From an uncultured Bacteroides sp. (GTDB lineage: Bacteria; Bacteroidota; Bacteroidia; Bacteroidales; Bacteroidaceae), in contig USPQ01000043.1 in NCBI GenBank assembly GCA_900556625.1, positions 1 through 22,278 on the forward strand: a DNA stretch of 22,278 nucleotides, written 5' to 3'. The translations under genes and the position numbers were made by a program. Each line of letters starts with the position of its first letter. Position 1 is the stretch's first letter. Below are positions 1 through 6,744 of this stretch, in pieces. Under the pieces are notes generated by a model that saw only the letters and a list, made by a program, of their open reading frames with translations, ran no database searches and was not told the DNA's origin.

Positions 1-47
1 AGGTTATAAGTGAAAGAGTCGTAGTTATCTAAAAGTAATATTTTCAT
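1..47 (-). CDS. trpG: Anthranilate synthase glutamine amidotransferase subunit, N-terminus only (partial)
   Basis: Read on the minus strand, the first 16 codons give MKILLLDNYDSFTYN(L), the N-terminal signature of class I glutamine amidotransferases of the TrpG/PabA type (DNYDSFTYN). TrpG supplies ammonia from glutamine to TrpE for anthranilate synthesis. The gene continues past the left edge, so the catalytic Cys-His-Glu triad is not visible. A second in-frame ATG lies four codons upstream (57-59) and could be the true start; neither candidate has a strong Shine-Dalgarno sequence, which is normal for Bacteroides. It follows trpE on the same strand after about 135 bases and is surely part of the same trp operon. 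TrpG is preferred over PabA because of the trpB-trpE context. Confidence 0.85.
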   Translation of the reverse strand, partial: MKILLLDNYDSFTYN

Positions 48-95
48 TTTTATTGTCATTGTAAAATGGTTGTTCAAATACTATCTCTGCTTTTC

Positions 96-123
96 TGCCT
101 AAAGAAATAGAAGCGTTTAGGCA
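96..123 (-). other. Inverted repeat in the trpE-trpG intergenic spacer
   Basis: A perfect 8-bp inverted repeat (TGCCTAAA at 96-103 and TTTAGGCA at 116-123) with a 12-nt loop lies between trpE and trpG. The motif GCCTRAA recurs nearby on the minus strand (GTTGCCTGAA near 140, CAGCCTAAAA near 165). There is no U-tract directly after it, so it is not an obvious terminator. It could be an mRNA stability or processing element, or the site of a translational control. Function unknown. Confidence 0.5.
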
Positions 124-182
124 ACGGGAATCTTTTTTTCAGGCAACAGCAATTATTTTTTTAGGCTGACTATTTGGGACGG

Positions 183-1589
183 TTAATTTTTTAATTTGAC
201 AGCTAAATCAATTGCTTTTTTCAGTGCTCCCAGTTTATTGTTCACCTCTTGCAGTTCGTATTCATCTTGGCTGCGTGCTACGATACCTCCTCCGGCCTGG
301 AACCAGAGTTCGTTGTTGCGGCTTACAAAAGTACGGATGGTGATTGCTTGGTTTAATTCGCCATTCAATCCGATAAAACCGATACAACCACCGTAGGCTC
401 CACGATTATGTGGCTCGATTTCACTGATTAACTGCATAGCGCGTACTTTGGGGGCACCGCTTAACGTACCGGCCGGGAACGTGTCAATAAACGTTTTTAT
501 TTTGTCTGCGCCTTCATTCAGCATACCGCTGACACGGCTTACCAAGTGAATAACATGGCTATAATATTGTGGTTCCTTATAGAATACCACGCGTACATCA
601 TGGCAATTACGTGAAAGATCGTTTCTTGCAAGATCAACCAGCATGACATGCTCTGCATTTTCTTTAGGGTCGGCCAGTAAAGCCTCTGTCAATTCGCGGT
701 CTTTTACTGTGTCTCCCGTGCGACGGGTGGTTCCGGCAATCGGATCAATGTAGGCGCGGCCGTTTTCGATTTTGCAATGTGTTTCCGGCGAAGAACCAAA
801 GATACGATATCCTCCGAAGTCGAAATAGAAAAGATAAGGAGAAGGATTGATGCTGCGGAGTGCGCGATAAACTTTGAAATCATCTCCGGCGTATGGTTGG
901 ATAAATCTTCTGGAAAGCACGATTTGGAAAACATCTCCGCGCATACAGTGTGCGATTCCTTTGCGCACATTTGCTTTGTGCTCTTCGTCGGTGATGGGGC
1001 TGGTTACGGGGCCTGTTACAGAGAAATTGTAGGAAGCATAATTCCGGTTTTCGATGGCTGCTTCCAGTTCCGGCAAACCGCTTTCTTCTCCTTCGGACAA
1101 CATTTCAACTAATGTCAGCTCATTTTTGAAATGATTGAAAACAATGACATACTTATATAATATGTATAGTAAATCTGGAGCATCGTTTTGCTCATCATGA
1201 CTTTCTTTCACCGGGATGTGCTCGAAGTACTTCACGGCATTAAACGTCGTATATCCGTAAAGTCCGCATACATTCTTATTATCTCCGGCCACCTGAAACT
1301 GATTGATAAACCGGTTCATGGCCTTTTCTACATTGAATGTTTTTGTCAGCGGTTCTTCCGTACGGCTATTATCGGGATAGTTGGCAGTGACAATGCCACC
1401 GTTTACACCGATGCTTGCCAAGGGACAAAGGGCTATAAATGACAGGGAATTTTCTCCGGCATGATAATCGGAACTTTCCATTAATGCGGATTGAGGATAC
1501 ATGTCGCGCACTTTCAGATAAATGCTGACGGGAGTATGCATATCTCCGAGCACTTGTTTGCTATGGGTAGTATAATTAAATGTTTTCAT
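183..1589 (-). CDS. trpE: Anthranilate synthase component I
   Basis: TrpE converts chorismate plus ammonia, delivered by TrpG, to anthranilate, the first committed step of tryptophan synthesis in the cytoplasm. The 468-residue product has the usual length. An N-terminal regulatory region contains ALMESS at about residues 35-40, resembling the LLES element that binds feedback-inhibiting Trp. The C-terminal chorismate-binding domain shows PSPYLFYFDF, GSSPE, DPIAGTTRRTG, LVDLARND, the GTLSGAPK loop and IRTF, all hallmarks of TrpE rather than PabB. It lies 48 bases after trpB, so the two are probably cotranscribed from the attenuated promoter upstream of trpB. No frameshift or missing motif was seen. 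Confidence 0.96.
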   Translation of the reverse strand: MKTFNYTTHSKQVLGDMHTPVSIYLKVRDMYPQSALMESSDYHAGENSLSFIALCPLASIGVNGGIVTANYPDNSRTEEPLTKTFNVEKAMNRFINQFQVAGDNKNVCGLYGYTTFNAVKYFEHIPVKESHDEQNDAPDLLYILYKYVIVFNHFKNELTLVEMLSEGEESGLPELEAAIENRNYASYNFSVTGPVTSPITDEEHKANVRKGIAHCMRGDVFQIVLSRRFIQPYAGDDFKVYRALRSINPSPYLFYFDFGGYRIFGSSPETHCKIENGRAYIDPIAGTTRRTGDTVKDRELTEALLADPKENAEHVMLVDLARNDLSRNCHDVRVVFYKEPQYYSHVIHLVSRVSGMLNEGADKIKTFIDTFPAGTLSGAPKVRAMQLISEIEPHNRGAYGGCIGFIGLNGELNQAITIRTFVSRNNELWFQAGGGIVARSQDEYELQEVNNKLGALKKAIDLAVKLKN

Positions 1590-1637
1590 TTCTATAATTG
1601 CTTGATTATTGATTGCGAATGATGGTTGACTAATTAT

Positions 1638-2825
1638 TTATAGCTGTTCGTTAAACGACAAATAGGTTTCAATATCTTTGTCTCCTCGTCCTGAAACAGT
1701 CAATACAACGATATCTTCCGGCTTGAACTTCAATTTTTTCAAAGCTCCTAATGCATGGGCGGATTCCAATGCAGGGATAATACCTTCGAGTTTGGTTAGT
1801 TCGTAGGCAGCTTCTATCGCTTCGTCGTCGTTGATTGCCAATACGTTGGCACGGCTTTGGGCGGCAAGGTTAGCGTGTATCGGACCAATGCCCGGATAAT
1901 CCAGTCCGGCGGAAATGGAGTATGGTTCCTCTATCTGTCCGTCCTCGTTTTGGATGACGTAGGTACGTGCTCCGTGGATAATTCCCATTTTGCCGAGTTG
2001 AATGGTAGCGGCGGTCATTCCGGTCTCTATTCCTTTACCTCCCGCTTCCGCCAGGATAATGCCTACCCGTTCGTCGTTGATATAATGATAAATCGTTCCG
2101 GCAGCATTACTTCCTCCTCCCACGCAGGCTATCAGATAATCCGGATAATCACGTCCTTCTTTTTCTTGCAGTTGCTTTTTGATTTCTTCGCTGATAACAG
2201 ATTGCAGGCGTGCCACCATGTCAGGGTAGGGATGAGGGCCTACGGTAGATCCGATGATATAATAAGTGTCGGCAGGATGACAGCACCAGTCGCGGATCGC
2301 TTCGTTGGTTGCATCTTTCAGAGTCATGTTGCCGGAAGTAACGGGGATAACGGTGGCTCCCAACATTTTCATTTTCTCTACATTGATGTGCTGGCGTTCT
2401 ACGTCCGTCTTTCCCATATAAACGATACATTCCATATCCATCAATGCACAGACGGTAGCTGTTGCTACTCCATGTTGTCCGGCTCCGGTTTCGGCGATGA
2501 TACGCTTCTTTCCCATGCGGCGTGCCAGTAAGATTTGTCCGATGGTATTGTTGATTTTGTGAGCACCTGTATGATTCAGGTCTTCCCGCTTCAGATACAA
2601 TTTGCAACCGTATTTTTCAGAAAGACGTTTGGCTAGATAGAGTGGGGAGGGACGTCCTACGTAGTCACGTAGCAACTGGTCGAATTCTTTTTTAAAATCT
2701 TCGCTTTCAATCACTTCGAGGTACTTATTCGTTAGTTCCTCAACACATTTGTGGAGGATTTCCGGTACGTAAGCACCGCCGAATTCTCCGTAATAGCCAT
2801 CCTGGTCAACTAAAAAACTTTTCAT
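1638..2825 (-). CDS. trpB: Tryptophan synthase beta subunit
   Basis: TrpB is the PLP-dependent subunit that condenses indole with serine to give tryptophan, working as an alpha2-beta2 complex with TrpA. The 395-residue product matches the short TrpB1 class. Visible signatures are YYGEFGGAYVPE near the N-terminus, GRPSPLY, the PLP lysine at about residue 90 in HTGAHKINNTIGQ, the AETGAGQHG loop that binds the serine-derived intermediate, the phosphate-binding CVGGGSNA and the C-terminal VSGRGDKD. It is the first structural gene of the operon, an arrangement (trpB ahead of trpE and trpG) typical of Bacteroides and unlike enterobacteria. Expression is probably set by the leader peptide and attenuator just upstream. 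Confidence 0.97.
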   Translation of the reverse strand: MKSFLVDQDGYYGEFGGAYVPEILHKCVEELTNKYLEVIESEDFKKEFDQLLRDYVGRPSPLYLAKRLSEKYGCKLYLKREDLNHTGAHKINNTIGQILLARRMGKKRIIAETGAGQHGVATATVCALMDMECIVYMGKTDVERQHINVEKMKMLGATVIPVTSGNMTLKDATNEAIRDWCCHPADTYYIIGSTVGPHPYPDMVARLQSVISEEIKKQLQEKEGRDYPDYLIACVGGGSNAAGTIYHYINDERVGIILAEAGGKGIETGMTAATIQLGKMGIIHGARTYVIQNEDGQIEEPYSISAGLDYPGIGPIHANLAAQSRANVLAINDDEAIEAAYELTKLEGIIPALESAHALGALKKLKFKPEDIVVLTVSGRGDKDIETYLSFNEQL

Positions 2826-2875
2826 AATCCTATCTATTTTTATATGTTATTTTTTTCGATGTTTAGAAACGGGCA

Positions 2876-2910
2876 AATAAAAAAGCCCTGCCGCAAGTTG
2901 CGACAGGGCT
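2876..2910 (-). terminator. Rho-independent terminator acting as the trp operon attenuator
   Basis: On the minus strand a GC-rich stem forms between GAGCCCTGTCGC and GCGGCAGGGCT (window 2884-2894 with 2900-2910, one G-U pair, loop of about 5 nt). Six U residues and AUUUG follow. It lies between the trp promoter and trpB, about 50 bases before the trpB start, and after the leader peptide ORF. A strong terminator upstream of the first structural gene, behind a Trp-rich peptide, is the layout of a transcription attenuator. The 5' arm (CUGUCG, 2901-2906) can instead pair with CGACAG at 2970-2975. Confidence 0.9.
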
Positions 2911-2963
2911 CTTTCAAATCTGTTATATCTTTAATGAGGTATATACATACGAGCACTGCTCCC

Positions 2964-3026
2964 TTACGACTGTCGGAGTTGTAACGGGTGCCACCACCAA
3001 TATGTATTTACTAACATTGTTCTCAT
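2964..3026 (-). CDS. trpL: trp operon leader peptide with three consecutive tryptophans
   Basis: This 20-codon ORF begins with ATG at 3026 and ends with TAA at 2964. It encodes MRTMLVNTYWWWHPLQLRQS, with Trp at positions 10, 11 and 12 (UGG UGG UGG, 2991-2999). It starts about 17 nt after the predicted transcription start and ends about 50 nt before the terminator stem. Three adjacent Trp codons in so short a peptide at the head of a trp operon are very unlikely by chance. By analogy with the E. coli trp leader, it would act in cis as a sensor: ribosome stalling at the Trp codons when charged tRNA-Trp is scarce allows read-through into trpB. The last codons (CGA CAG) are complementary to the terminator 5' arm. 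An in-frame ATG at 3017 could also serve as start. Confidence 0.88.
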   Translation of the reverse strand: MRTMLVNTYWWWHPLQLRQS

Positions 3027-3049
3027 TGTCTTTTGTAATTTTATGGGGG

Positions 3050-3080
3050 CAAATATAGACACTTTGTTTGAAACAGCAAA
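3050..3080 (-). promoter_or_regulatory. trp operon promoter (Bacteroides consensus)
   Basis: On the minus strand TTTG (3077-3080) is followed after exactly 19 nt by TATATTTG (3050-3057), a full match to the Bacteroides -33 TTTG and -7 TAnnTTTG elements. The predicted start, about 7 nt on near 3043, leaves a very short leader before the Trp-rich peptide at 3026. Confidence 0.85.
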
Positions 3081-3183
3081 CAAAATATGACTTTTTTTCT
3101 CTTTTGCCTTCATTTTTCTGATATAGAACAATTTTCAACCAGAACTGTTCTTATAAATATTGAATATTTAAACAAAAACAATT

Positions 3184-3324
3184 ATGAAACAGAGAAAAGT
3201 TTTAGTAGGTATCGCTATTGCCATTTTCATTATATTATTATTGTATTGGTTATTGGTAGCAGAGGATATGAAACCCTGGTTGTCGGCTATGGTTCCTTCC
3301 GTGGCACAACAATTCTTTGCTTGA
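3184..3324 (+). CDS. Possible 46-residue single-pass membrane peptide
   Basis: An ORF from ATG at 3184 to TGA at 3324 encodes 46 residues. MKQRK is followed by a continuous hydrophobic stretch at about residues 6-25 (VLVGIAIAIFIILLLYWLLV) and a short polar/aromatic tail with EDMKPW and PSVAQQFFA. The lysine/arginine start and single hydrophobic helix suggest a small inner-membrane peptide or an uncleaved signal anchor. It lies between the divergent trp promoter and the alcohol dehydrogenase and ends before the latter's promoter. I do not recognise a family, and no clear promoter was found, so it could be a chance ORF. A clean start, an AT-rich upstream leader and a coherent membrane topology favour a real gene. 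Confidence 0.5.
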   Translation: MKQRKVLVGIAIAIFIILLLYWLLVAEDMKPWLSAMVPSVAQQFFA

Positions 3325-3350
3325 TTCTGACAGGCTTCGGATAAATCATG

Positions 3351-3358
3351 TATCTTTG
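3351..3358 (+). promoter_or_regulatory. -7 promoter element for the alcohol dehydrogenase
   Basis: TATCTTTG matches the Bacteroides -7 consensus TAnnTTTG and lies 46 bases before the dehydrogenase start. No TTTG is found at the ideal -33 spacing. It sits after the stop codon of the small upstream ORF, so the dehydrogenase probably has its own transcript. Confidence 0.55.
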
Positions 3359-3403
3359 CAAGGATAGTGACTAATAACCAAAATAATAACAATAGACTAA
3401 GAT

Positions 3404-4549
3404 ATGGAAAATTTTATTTTTCAAAATCCCGTGAAACTAATCATGGGAAAAGGGATGATTGCCCGGCTGGCTAAAGAAATACCGTCCGACAAACGTATTA
3501 TGATTACTTTTGGCGGCGGAAGCGTGAAGAAAAACGGAGTGTACGATCAGGTAAAGGAAGCATTGAAGGACCATTTTACGGTAGAATTTTGGGGAATCGA
3601 ACCCAATCCTGCCATCGAAACTCTCCGTAAAGCGATTGCTTTGGGAAAAGAAGAGAAAGTGGACTATTTGCTGGCTGTTGGCGGCGGTTCTGTTATTGAC
3701 GGTACGAAATTGATTTCCGCAGGAATCCTGTATGATGGTGATGCCTGGGATTTAGTACTTGCCGGACGCCCGGTAACTCATACTGTACCTCTTTCCACTG
3801 TATTGACTTTGCCTGCTACCGGTTCGGAAATGAATAACGGAGCAGTTATTTCCCGTCGTGAAACGAAAGAGAAATATCCTTTTTATGCCAACTATCCAAT
3901 TTTCTCTATTCTTGATCCGGAAGTAACTTTTACCTTGCCACCTCATCAGGTAGCTTGTGGATTGGCTGATACCTATGTTCATGTGATGGAGCAATATATG
4001 ACTACTCCCGGACAGAGTCGTGTTATGGATCGTTGGGCAGAAGGTATTCTGCAAACTCTGGTGGAGATCGCTCCGAAAATTCGTGAAAACCAGCATGATT
4101 ATCAACTGATGGCTGATTTTATGCTTTCGGCTACAATGGCATTGAATGGATTTATTGCTATGGGAGTGTCTCAAGACTGGGCTACTCACATGATCGGGCA
4201 TGAAATTACTGCTTTGCACGGATTGACACATGGCCATACGTTAGCCATTGTTCTTCCTGCCACGTTGCAAGTGCTTCATGAAGAAAAAGGGGATAAGCTT
4301 TTGCAGTATGGTGAAAGAGTTTGGGGAATTACTTCCGGTACGAGAGAAGAGCGGATTGATGAAGCAATTTGCCGTACCGAAGAATTTTTCCGTTCACTGG
4401 GACTGACTACACGTTTGCATGAAGAGAACATCGGACAGGAAACTATTCTGGAAATCGAACGCCGCTTCAATGAACGTGGTGCTAAATATGGTGAGAATGG
4501 AAATGTAACAGGTGCTGTTGCTCGTAGAATATTAGAGACTGCACTTTAG
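3404..4549 (+). CDS. Iron-containing alcohol dehydrogenase, YqhD/butanol dehydrogenase type
   Basis: A 381-residue group III alcohol dehydrogenase, reducing aldehydes to alcohols (or the reverse) with NAD(P)H in the cytoplasm. The nucleotide-binding half shows FGGGS (residues 36-40) and GGGSVIDGTK (93-102), with PATGSEMNN at 137-145. By alignment with E. coli YqhD, shifted uniformly by five residues, the metal ligands would be Asp189, His193, His262 and His276; all four are present (LADTYVH, ATHMIGHE, LTHGHT). Length and motifs match the YqhD/BdhA group rather than the lactaldehyde/propanediol group. The substrate cannot be told from sequence; aldehyde detoxification or fermentative redox balancing are both plausible. 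It appears monocistronic, converging on the histidine kinase. Confidence 0.92.
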   Translation: MENFIFQNPVKLIMGKGMIARLAKEIPSDKRIMITFGGGSVKKNGVYDQVKEALKDHFTVEFWGIEPNPAIETLRKAIALGKEEKVDYLLAVGGGSVIDGTKLISAGILYDGDAWDLVLAGRPVTHTVPLSTVLTLPATGSEMNNGAVISRRETKEKYPFYANYPIFSILDPEVTFTLPPHQVACGLADTYVHVMEQYMTTPGQSRVMDRWAEGILQTLVEIAPKIRENQHDYQLMADFMLSATMALNGFIAMGVSQDWATHMIGHEITALHGLTHGHTLAIVLPATLQVLHEEKGDKLLQYGERVWGITSGTREERIDEAICRTEEFFRSLGLTTRLHEENIGQETILEIERRFNERGAKYGENGNVTGAVARRILETAL

Positions 4550-4616
4550 GCACACTCTTACATGAAGTTTATAGAATAAGAAGGTTTCCGAAAAATCCTT
4601 CTTGCTAAATAAAATG

Positions 4617-4654
4617 TGTACCCTAAAAGTTGGATATAAAACTTTTGGGGTACA
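4617..4654. terminator. Probable bidirectional terminator between convergent genes
   Basis: GTACCCTAAAAGTT (4618-4631) pairs with AACTTTTGGGGTAC (4640-4653) around an 8-nt loop, with one G-U pair and one further outer pair. It lies about 70 bases after the dehydrogenase stop and 130 bases after the kinase stop. U-tracts are weak on both sides. A smaller 7-bp inverted repeat (AAGAAGG/CCTTCTT, 4578-4603) precedes it. Confidence 0.65.
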
Positions 4655-4780
4655 TTTCATTAGTAGTGGTAATAATGTAAAGTAGCAGGGCAGTATTATC
4701 ATCTTACAGGGTATACTTCATAATCAGTAACAGCAAAAAGAGTGATTTTATAAATCCAAGGCTTTTCGGTATTCTGTTTA

Positions 4781-6406
4781 CTATTTCTCAATATTCTCTG
4801 TTCTTGGAATTTTGAACCAGAAACAAGAACCTTCTCCTTCTTTAGATTCCGCTCCGATAACTCCTCCCAGCCGCTCTACTATGACACGACAGATGGCTAG
4901 TCCGAGACCTGTTCCTTTAATAAACGAATTCAGTTTGACGAAACGTTCGAACACCTTGTCTATTTTGTCAGCAGGAATTCCGATACCTGTATCTTTTACA
5001 TAAAAGTATATTTCATCACTTGCTTCTTCAATCCGGTATCCCATTTCGATAGAACCTTTGGAAGTGAACTTTAAGGCATTGTTTGTAAAGTTGATGATAA
5101 CCTGTGATAAGCGTATGCGGTCTGTATTAATAATACATTGATTTGCTCTCTCTGTGAATACGATTTGTACGTCCGGTGAAGAGTTCTTTTCTTGCATTTG
5201 TCTGCAAATACCTTCCATCAGTTCATTAATGTCAGTTTGCGCAAATGTGAATTCCATAGTACCGGCTTCGATTTTGGAAAGATCCAGAATATCGTCTATC
5301 AGTTGCAATAATAAGATATTGTTGTTGGAGATAATTTTTACGAATTCCTGTCTTTCTTCCTCCTCCTCTGTTTGACAAACCATTTCGGAGAATCCTACAA
5401 TTGCGTTTAGTGGGGTTCGTATTTCGTGGCTCATATTAGCGAGAAAGGCAGATTTCAGTCGATTGGATTCTTCGGCTTTTTCCTTTGCCTCCTGCAACAT
5501 CCTGTTCATTTTTAATTTTTCAGTGATGTTTTCAAAACGAAGTAATCCGCCAATAATTTCAGTTTCTTTTTCGTCACCGAAAACGGGAGTTGCGGTCACT
5601 TCAAAATCTACATCGTCTATTCTGATTGTATGTCGGATAATTTTGCCTTGTTCGATTGCTTTTTTGAAAGCACATTGTCTACACGGTTCATTACGGAGCG
5701 CGCTGGTCTGATAGCAAATTTTTCCCGGTATGTATTGTCTTCCTTTTACCAGACTGGCGATTTGTCTTGTTTCTTCCCATTGTACCCGATAGTTTTTATC
5801 AATATAGATAAGTCCGAAATCAATACTTTTTAGAGCTAGTTTCTGCTTCTTCAATGCTTTTTCCAGTTCTTCTTTGGCTGCAACCAATTCTCTTTCATAA
5901 TTCTTGAGTTGGGTGATCTCCCATCGGGTTGCCAGCAGCCATCTTTTTTCCCCTTCCCATGAAATAATTGATTTTACAGCAATCGTATCATGGGTGATTC
6001 CATCGGGAGTGATATATTTTTCTTCTTTGCGGTATACTTTGCCTTCTTGTACGAGTTCTTTGTCGATATTCCGGTATTTTTCTCCTCTTTCTTCTCCGTA
6101 TATTTCGTAGTCAGTATGTCCGATGGCTTCTTCACTACTGATACCGGATTGAACGGCTGATTCTTTATTCCAGTAATAGTATCGGAAATCATTTGTTATA
6201 TCTTTTACAAAGATTGGAAAAGGGAGATTGTCGAGGATGTCAAAAGAAAAGCGGTAGGAATGATTGGTCTTTTTAATCGTTTTTTGTAGTTTGCGGATTC
6301 TATATAATAAGATGCTGATGATAAGAAGTAAAATAATTACCAGTAAATAATTATAACCCCAAGGTACTTCACCAATCCAGGAAATTAACAAAATATTGTT
6401 TGCCAT
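4781..6406 (-). CDS. Membrane sensor histidine kinase with two PAS domains (orphan)
   Basis: The 541-residue product has one N-terminal membrane helix (about 19-36), a PAS domain (about 52-168), a short coiled linker, a second PAS domain (about 190-295), a HisKA dimerisation domain with phospho-accepting His327 (FLANMSHEIRTPLNAI) and a HATPase_c domain. The N-box (N439 to N443), G1 box DTGIGIP (472-478), FERF F-box and GTGLGLAI G2 box are intact, so it should be an active kinase. The second PAS carries three cysteines, C231, C242 and C245 (C-x10-C-x2-C), a pattern seen in some PAS domains that may bind metal or sense redox. There is no receiver domain and no response regulator next to it, so its partner is unknown. 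It diverges from the transporter gene at 6745, a possible target. Confidence 0.9.
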   Translation of the reverse strand: MANNILLISWIGEVPWGYNYLLVIILLLIISILLYRIRKLQKTIKKTNHSYRFSFDILDNLPFPIFVKDITNDFRYYYWNKESAVQSGISSEEAIGHTDYEIYGEERGEKYRNIDKELVQEGKVYRKEEKYITPDGITHDTIAVKSIISWEGEKRWLLATRWEITQLKNYERELVAAKEELEKALKKQKLALKSIDFGLIYIDKNYRVQWEETRQIASLVKGRQYIPGKICYQTSALRNEPCRQCAFKKAIEQGKIIRHTIRIDDVDFEVTATPVFGDEKETEIIGGLLRFENITEKLKMNRMLQEAKEKAEESNRLKSAFLANMSHEIRTPLNAIVGFSEMVCQTEEEEERQEFVKIISNNNILLLQLIDDILDLSKIEAGTMEFTFAQTDINELMEGICRQMQEKNSSPDVQIVFTERANQCIINTDRIRLSQVIINFTNNALKFTSKGSIEMGYRIEEASDEIYFYVKDTGIGIPADKIDKVFERFVKLNSFIKGTGLGLAICRVIVERLGGVIGAESKEGEGSCFWFKIPRTENIEK

Positions 6407-6430
6407 AAAATGTTTGATATAAATAGAGTG

Positions 6431-6462
6431 TAAAGATATGAATTGTTCTCTGAACTATCAAA
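6431..6462 (-). promoter_or_regulatory. Promoter of the histidine kinase gene
   Basis: On the minus strand TTTG (6459-6462) lies 20 nt before TATCTTTA (6431-6438), which differs from TAnnTTTG only at the last base. The predicted start near 6424 leaves a leader of about 18 nt. Confidence 0.65.
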
Positions 6463-6660
6463 AGATAATACATAAATATATTGCTTTTCAACATTATATT
6501 ATGAGGATGTAATAAAATATGATATGATGAATGTGGATGTATGGTGTCTTATATTTCCTGTATGGTATGATATTTTGAATGATTTTGAATCTTTTTCTAG
6601 AGGTAAAATGTATTAAAATATTAAATGATGTCTCATGAACTAAAATCATTTCTAATTTGT

Positions 6661-6710
6661 TTTAATAACGCTGGAGTATTTTCTATTTTTGTTCACCTAA
6701 ATTAGTTTTG
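6661..6710 (+). promoter_or_regulatory. Promoter region of the DASS-type transporter gene
   Basis: TATTTTTG (6684-6691) fits TAnnTTTG and has TTTA exactly 19 nt upstream (6661-6664). A second consensus -7 element, TAGTTTTG (6703-6710), lies nearer the gene with a poorer -33 (TTTC). Either or both could drive the gene at 6745. Confidence 0.55.
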
Positions 6711-6744
6711 ATAGAGTCAAAATAGAACAATCATTTAATTACGT

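Larger units (their letters stand above)
6407..6744. other. Divergent intergenic region between kinase and transporter genes
   Basis: This 338-bp AT-rich stretch has no convincing ORF. It holds a promoter for each flanking gene. TGTATGGT occurs twice about 21 bases apart (6538-6545 and 6559-6566), which could be coincidence or a regulator half-site pair. Confidence 0.6.

Noticed and set aside
1857..2531. 224-codon plus-strand frame opposite trpB
   Set aside because: It is antisense to a clear trpB; the long frame reflects trpB codon composition.
2923..3138. 71-codon minus-strand frame over the trp leader
   Set aside because: It starts upstream of the predicted promoter and is out of frame with the Trp-rich peptide; it is a shadow across the leader and attenuator.
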